Shown: positions 58,505-64,000 of the stretch, in pieces | Layout of the letters: each line of letters begins with the position of its first letter | Numbering within the stretch: the stretch's first letter is position 1 | From: Chamaecyparis obtusa | Taxonomy: Eukaryota; Streptophyta; Pinopsida; Cupressales; Cupressaceae | Assembly: GCA_027943335.1 (NCBI GenBank) | Contig: BSBK01003562.1 | Coordinates: forward strand, 629,501 to 693,500 | Direction: 5' to 3' | Length of the DNA: 64,000 nt | Notes under the pieces: model-generated | The model's database searches: none | What the model was told of the DNA's origin: nothing | What the model saw: the letters and a program-made list of their open reading frames with translations, nothing else | Program-made: the position numbers and the translations under genes

Positions 58505-59417
58505 GGTATGTTCCTATATCCTTGTATGCACTGACTATGTTACCAAGTGGGCCAAGGCTAAACCTATGAAGCACCCTCAGGATAACAATGTTGCTAAATT
58601 CCTTTATGAGTTTATTTTCATAAGATTTGGGGTACCTAGGGAGCTACAATCTGATCAGGGTCCTCAGTTTACTTCCAATTTGATAGCTACTCTAATGGAA
58701 GAGTATAACATACGGCATGGTAAATCCTTGCCTTATCATCCCCAAGCTAATGGGTAGGTGGAAGTTACCAATAGGGAGCTAGAATCTATTCTCACCAAGT
58801 CTATAGCAATCCATAAGAAAGATTGGGCCACACAACTTCCTGAAGCTCTTTGGGCTTAGCAGACTACCTAGAAATCTACCATCAACTTCACCCCATTTGA
58901 GCTTGTTTATGGTTGGTCCGCAGTTATGCCTATAGAATTTGAACATAAGACACTAAGGACAACTCTAGATCTTGGTATGGATCTCATTGCAGCACAGCAC
59001 AAATAGATTATGAGCTTGAATGGACTTGATGAATGGTGTAAATCTACACTGCACAACACAGAATTAATACAACACTAGCGCAAGCAATGGCATGACAAGT
59101 ATATTAAGGATAAAGTCTTTTCTGATGGTGACTGGGCGCTTCTATATGACTCTTGGTATCAGAAAAATCTAGAGAAATTCCAAACTAGATGGTTAGGACC
59201 ATATGGGATTATTGTAGTATTTCCAAATGGAGCAGTCCAGATTTCCACAGTTGATCCAGTTCAGTTCAAATTACTAGTCAATGGTCACCGGTTGAAATTA
59301 TATCACAAACCTCAGAGTAAAGAAGCGTTCCTACAAAAATTCTCATCTGTCGTTGGCAATATACTTCCTGTAGCCTCTAGTGATGAGCTTTTTGCTCATT
59401 CACCTTCTCCACTCTAA
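58505..59417 (+). pseudogene. Gypsy integrase, N-terminal part deleted
   Basis: After RNase H (AHNPWY) the sequence jumps in a new frame directly to YILVCTDYVTKWAKAKPMK. The HHCC zinc domain and the first catalytic Asp region, normally between them, are missing. The rest is present: FGVPRELQSDQGPQFTSNL (second Asp), HPQANG*VEVTNREL (catalytic Glu) and the C-terminal GPY/F-like module (FQTRWLGPYGI, GAVQISTVDPVQF, NGHRLKLYHKP). Five in-frame stops are all TAG. It ends at a TAA near 59,415. It could not integrate DNA. Confidence 0.85.
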
Positions 59418-60054
59418 AACATTCTTGTCACTTCCATAATAAAAGCTTTCTTAACGAAATTTACTTCTCCACAATAAAGTTCCATTTCATTTCTTGTCTT
59501 TCACCCATCCATTTCATTTATTCTTCATTCGTGGATAACAACAACTGCCACCTTAGCAACAATTCAGGTTCGTATACTTTCCAAGACAATCCTTAATATG
59601 TTTTTCCAATTTTTAGTTATGCCTTGTCACATGCACAAGTGTGGCACCACTTGCCTAATGAAGCTGGGGGGAAGTTATATCATTTTTTGTCTTATGTATT
59701 CATAAAATCTTTATGTTTTGTTCTTTTATCTTGTCTGTAGTTCGCATTTCTTGTCATGATTTGACACTTTTGAAGAGTTATGTGATGCGTTGTTAGTTCG
59801 CACATATCAAGCAAGGGTATCAAGTACATGCTAAGTACAAAGTTTGCAGATGTGTAATTATGAATTGTTAATGTGCAAGATATTATTGATTTGCACTCAT
59901 ATTACTTGTGAGCTCATTTTCCAAACTGCACTGCTAGAACTTTTTATGTTTGAAACCTTCTTGTAACTTGCCTTTTCAAGCATCCTCGTCTGAGCTTTGT
60001 TCTTGACTGTTTTAATTTCCTGCAACTTCATTTTGGGTGCTTCGACAACCTAAA
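59418..60054 (+). other. Spacer between pol and second ORF
   Basis: AT-rich and noncoding. It contains the internal PPT-like site at 59,661-59,673. The spacer may hold the promoter or splice acceptor of the second ORF, but no site is certain. Confidence 0.5.
59661..59673 (+). promoter_or_regulatory. Internal PPT-like site AAGCTGGGGGGAA
   Basis: Identical over 13 nt to the terminal PPT at 62,701-62,713. It lies just after pol, where some Athila/Tat-type elements carry a second purine tract. Confidence 0.7.
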
Positions 60055-62700
60055 GATGGGAGGTGACCTCATTCGTAGGGAAACCATAGTGCATAATATC
60101 CTACTAGAAGATCAAGCCTGCATGCCATATTTTCAGGCAAGAGGATGGCTTGATTACATCCAAAAGCTAACTAATTGGGATGATGAAGTTGCGCTGTAAT
60201 TTCTAAGCTCATTAAAAGATGGAGTGGCTACAATCAAGGGATTGAGGGTACCATTTTCACAGGCAATAATGGCAAATGTTATGGGGTTACCGCAGGAAGG
60301 GGAGGAATTTGTAGAAAATCTTGATCCAACCACGTCTAGGGCACAGTTTACCCTGCATTTAGACCCACCTCTAGAGGCTAGCCAAAAACAAGGTACATTC
60401 AGACTGACTCTTCTAGATCCATTTAGGCAATGTGCAATTCATGTTATTAAGTATTTCACTTGTGAAGGACGGAAGTCATACCTACATTCCATTCATTTCA
60501 AATTTTTAAGTTGTTTAAGACATGACAATAGGCCTATAAATGTTACTAGCTTCATATTTAACATCTTGAAGAAGCAAGCTACTCTAGTACCGGAGGGTAA
60601 ATGTAATTCTGTCTCACATCACTATTTGGTCAAGTTGATAGTTGAAAAATCCTTAAGGGAGCAGTCAGAATTCTCCTGGGAAGAATTTCTGCTGCAAGGG
60701 TTTAAAGAACCAACTCCAGAGCCTATTGGGCGAAGGGTGGGGCAGAGAGTTCAAACTGATAGAGGGGTTAGGAAAATTATTGTTGAACTTGGACCAGGCT
60801 CTTCGTCCAAGAAAAATTCTAGGGTTCAGACTCCTAATTCCCCTCATTCCTCTACTTCAAGGTCAGTCCACAATGAGAAAGAGGAGACTTCTGCAGAGAA
60901 GGATGAAGCTACTCCTGTGTCAAAGAGGGTTTCTTAGAAAAATGGAGAGAAGAAAAATAGTCCTAGTTCTAGTTAGCAGACAAAGGAATCATCTCCTGTA
61001 GCCGCCAGCACTTCCAGGAAAAGGAAAGTTCCAGAGAAAAAGGAAGAAACTCCAATTAAGGAGAAGTAATAGGAAGAAGTCAAATGCGACTATGGATACA
61101 CCATTGGAAGGGTTAAATATTGAATCTGAGCCCTCTAAGAAAAAGGAAGAGGAATCTGAGAATATGCAGTAGGAGACACTTGAGAAATTTCCTAAAGTTC
61201 AGCAAGAGCAGGTTCCTGTGAAATAAACAGATAAAGAATGTATAATCATTAATGATGACTCTAGCTCTGAGGATGCGGCTTATATATTTTGAAGAAGAGG
61301 TTCCTCCTCTAAGGGTCCTCGGATAGATGTCAGTTGCAGTGACTCAGAAGATGAAGAAATTTTTGTGGGATTTTATACAATGGAAGAAGAGAAACCAAAA
61401 ATGTCTCCTGCAGTAGAGGAGAGGTTATATGAAGAAAACCCTACTATTAATGTAGACCTTGTTAATAAGTAGTAGAGAAAATTCTAAATGAGGGTTTAGA
61501 TACATTGGCCTCTGTTGCACAGTAATGCTCTAATACTGAGAGATCCATGGTGGTTTGGACAGATCCTAAAGAAGGGGTAAGTTCAAAAGATGGTAAGTCC
61601 CCTGTTCTCTCCTCAGCAGATAAATCTTTTAACAATTCCATGTCAAGTCAATCTAGTTCTGTGTCCCTGTTATCCATTATTTTTCAGTTTTCCAAACAAT
61701 TAATTTCAGAAAGGGAACAATGGAAACAATAAAGGAAAGAGTTAAATAGACCAACATTTTTAGGAGACTCTTGAGCAGCAGGAGAAAGTAGAACAGCTGC
61801 AAGTAAAACTTACCAAAGTTACATCCCTTATCCCTGAATTAGTGGGCTATAGGTATCCATCTCCAGTATATGCCCTGTTTCTAAAGGAACAACTATTGAA
61901 TTATCAGATGACATGTGTCATGCAGGATAGGTCCCCATCATTGCAAGACCCAGTGCAGTTTTCCCAAGCATTTAATAACTCTCCTGCAGCCATTAAGAAT
62001 TTGTTGTGTGAATTTTTCCTCCACAACCTAGCAATTCCAAATGACTAAGTTTGGAACCCCTTACTATATGTTGGGGATATCCAGCTTAGGGCCCTTATGT
62101 CCTAGGTACAAAATGAGGTTAGTAGGGAATCTCAAGCTAAAATATATAGAGAATTGGAGGAAGATATTCCTTTATACCTGAGGCCAGAAGCTAAAGATCC
62201 CAAATCCCATTATTATGAATGGTTGATAATTGCACCCTCCGATTCACGTAGCAAGCTCATCTATCCACTTAGGGATGCAACATTTGATGAGTATGAACAT
62301 CTAGTTAATTCTAAGTTTCCTGAAGCTAGCAATGCCATTCAGTGGCATTGGGTTAGTTTAACCAAAGAGCTGAGAGCTAAGGAGCCACATTCACCCCTCA
62401 ATTTCAGCATGGCTCATAAGAGGGCACCTTGGTACATCTCTTTGGGAAAGGCATGACAAAGCTTTTGGATTCCACTTACTTTTCAGCCACCATTGCTAAT
62501 GTCTCCTCTATTAGCAAATTCAAAAAATTTGGACAGTTATGACATGAAGGGAGAAGAAGAAAGGTGGAAAAGACATAGGGACACAAAGGGATTCTATTGG
62601 AGCTTTGCCAAGGGAGGTGTTGGACAAAAGATAGCTATTGATTATAGAATGACAGTTAGATTGAAGAATTTCATGTTTGATGTGGGACCAGCAAAAAGAT
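60055..62700 (+). pseudogene. Second ORF of the gypsy element (env-like / plant transposon protein)
   Basis: The frame opens with GGDLIRRETIVHN and then YFQARGWLDYIQKLTNWDDE, KDGVATIKGLRVPFS and IMANVMGLPQEGEEF. This resembles the domain often annotated 'putative plant transposon protein' in Athila second ORFs (recognition from memory). A long Lys/Glu/Ser-rich hinge follows (60,750-61,750). A C-terminal part (61,842-62,700) reads PVYALFLKEQLLNYQ, IPLYLRPEAKDPKSHYYEW and KRAPWYISLGKA, and ends KNFMFDVGPAKR next to the PPT. I see no clear signal peptide or membrane segment, so a true envelope role is unproven. Many stops and frame changes, mostly TAG. Confidence 0.65.
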
Positions 62701-62713
62701 AAGCTGGGGGGAA
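62701..62713 (+). promoter_or_regulatory. Terminal polypurine tract
   Basis: AAGCTGGGGGGAA directly precedes the 3' LTR start TGATAAGTC. Confidence 0.85.

Positions 62714-64000
<1,287 letters not shown>

Overview
The window looks like an intergenic-rich stretch of a large plant nuclear genome, most likely a gymnosperm. It holds one spliced gene in 64 kb. Old, deeply decayed Ty1-copia and Ty3-gypsy retrotransposons fill most of the rest, nested several levels deep, with long LTRs, AT-rich spacers and (TA)n tracts. A hammerhead-ribozyme-like motif of the kind linked to Penelope-like elements would also fit a conifer. The species assignment is inference. No rRNA, tRNA, CRISPR array or bacterial operon was seen.

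Layout. (1) 1-2,720: pieces of a SIRE-like Ty1-copia element, rearranged so that RNase H (minus strand) and reverse transcriptase (plus strand) lie head to head. (2) 2,721-3,176: two ~226-bp tandem units. (3) About 3,560-26,055: a minus-strand Ty1-copia element ('copia A': gag, protease, integrase, partial RT). Two insertions interrupt it: a 15.07-kb non-autonomous element (5,043-20,113, TSD GAAGT) and a 3.85-kb solo-LTR-like element (21,935-25,786, TSD GAAAA). The 15-kb element carries a gag remnant and a giant (~1,170-codon) ORF of unknown function, and it is itself interrupted by a third element (about 11,227-18,080) with its own Ser-rich ORF. (4) 26,056-31,105: a second copy of the head-to-head copia structure, now with a full 2.1-kb LTR. 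(5) 31,106-36,400: the only convincing cellular gene, a three-exon minus-strand gene for a 724-residue DUF688-family protein. (6) 36,400-52,950: AT-rich DNA with a hammerhead-like motif, a 1.2-kb duplicated segment split by a 4.1-kb solo-LTR-like insertion, and a small non-autonomous copia derivative. (7) 52,950-64,000: an Athila/Tat-like Ty3-gypsy element with 5' LTR, PBS, gag, pol, a second ORF and most of the 3' LTR.

The most informative structure is genomic. The LTR end at 2,720 and the LTR end at 31,105 carry the same 5-bp target duplication, and their flanks fit together into one unit of the 226-bp repeat. A segment of about 26 kb between them therefore appears to have been inverted by exchange between inverted LTR copies, or to be mis-oriented in the assembly. 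Two copies of an identical RNase H/RT head-to-head joint show that a rearranged palindromic copia derivative was itself duplicated.

Functionally, apart from the DUF688 gene, everything recognised is transposon-derived and inactivated by stops, frameshifts and deletions. In the gypsy pol the premature stops are mostly TAG, as expected if CAG codons decayed by deamination of methylated cytosines.
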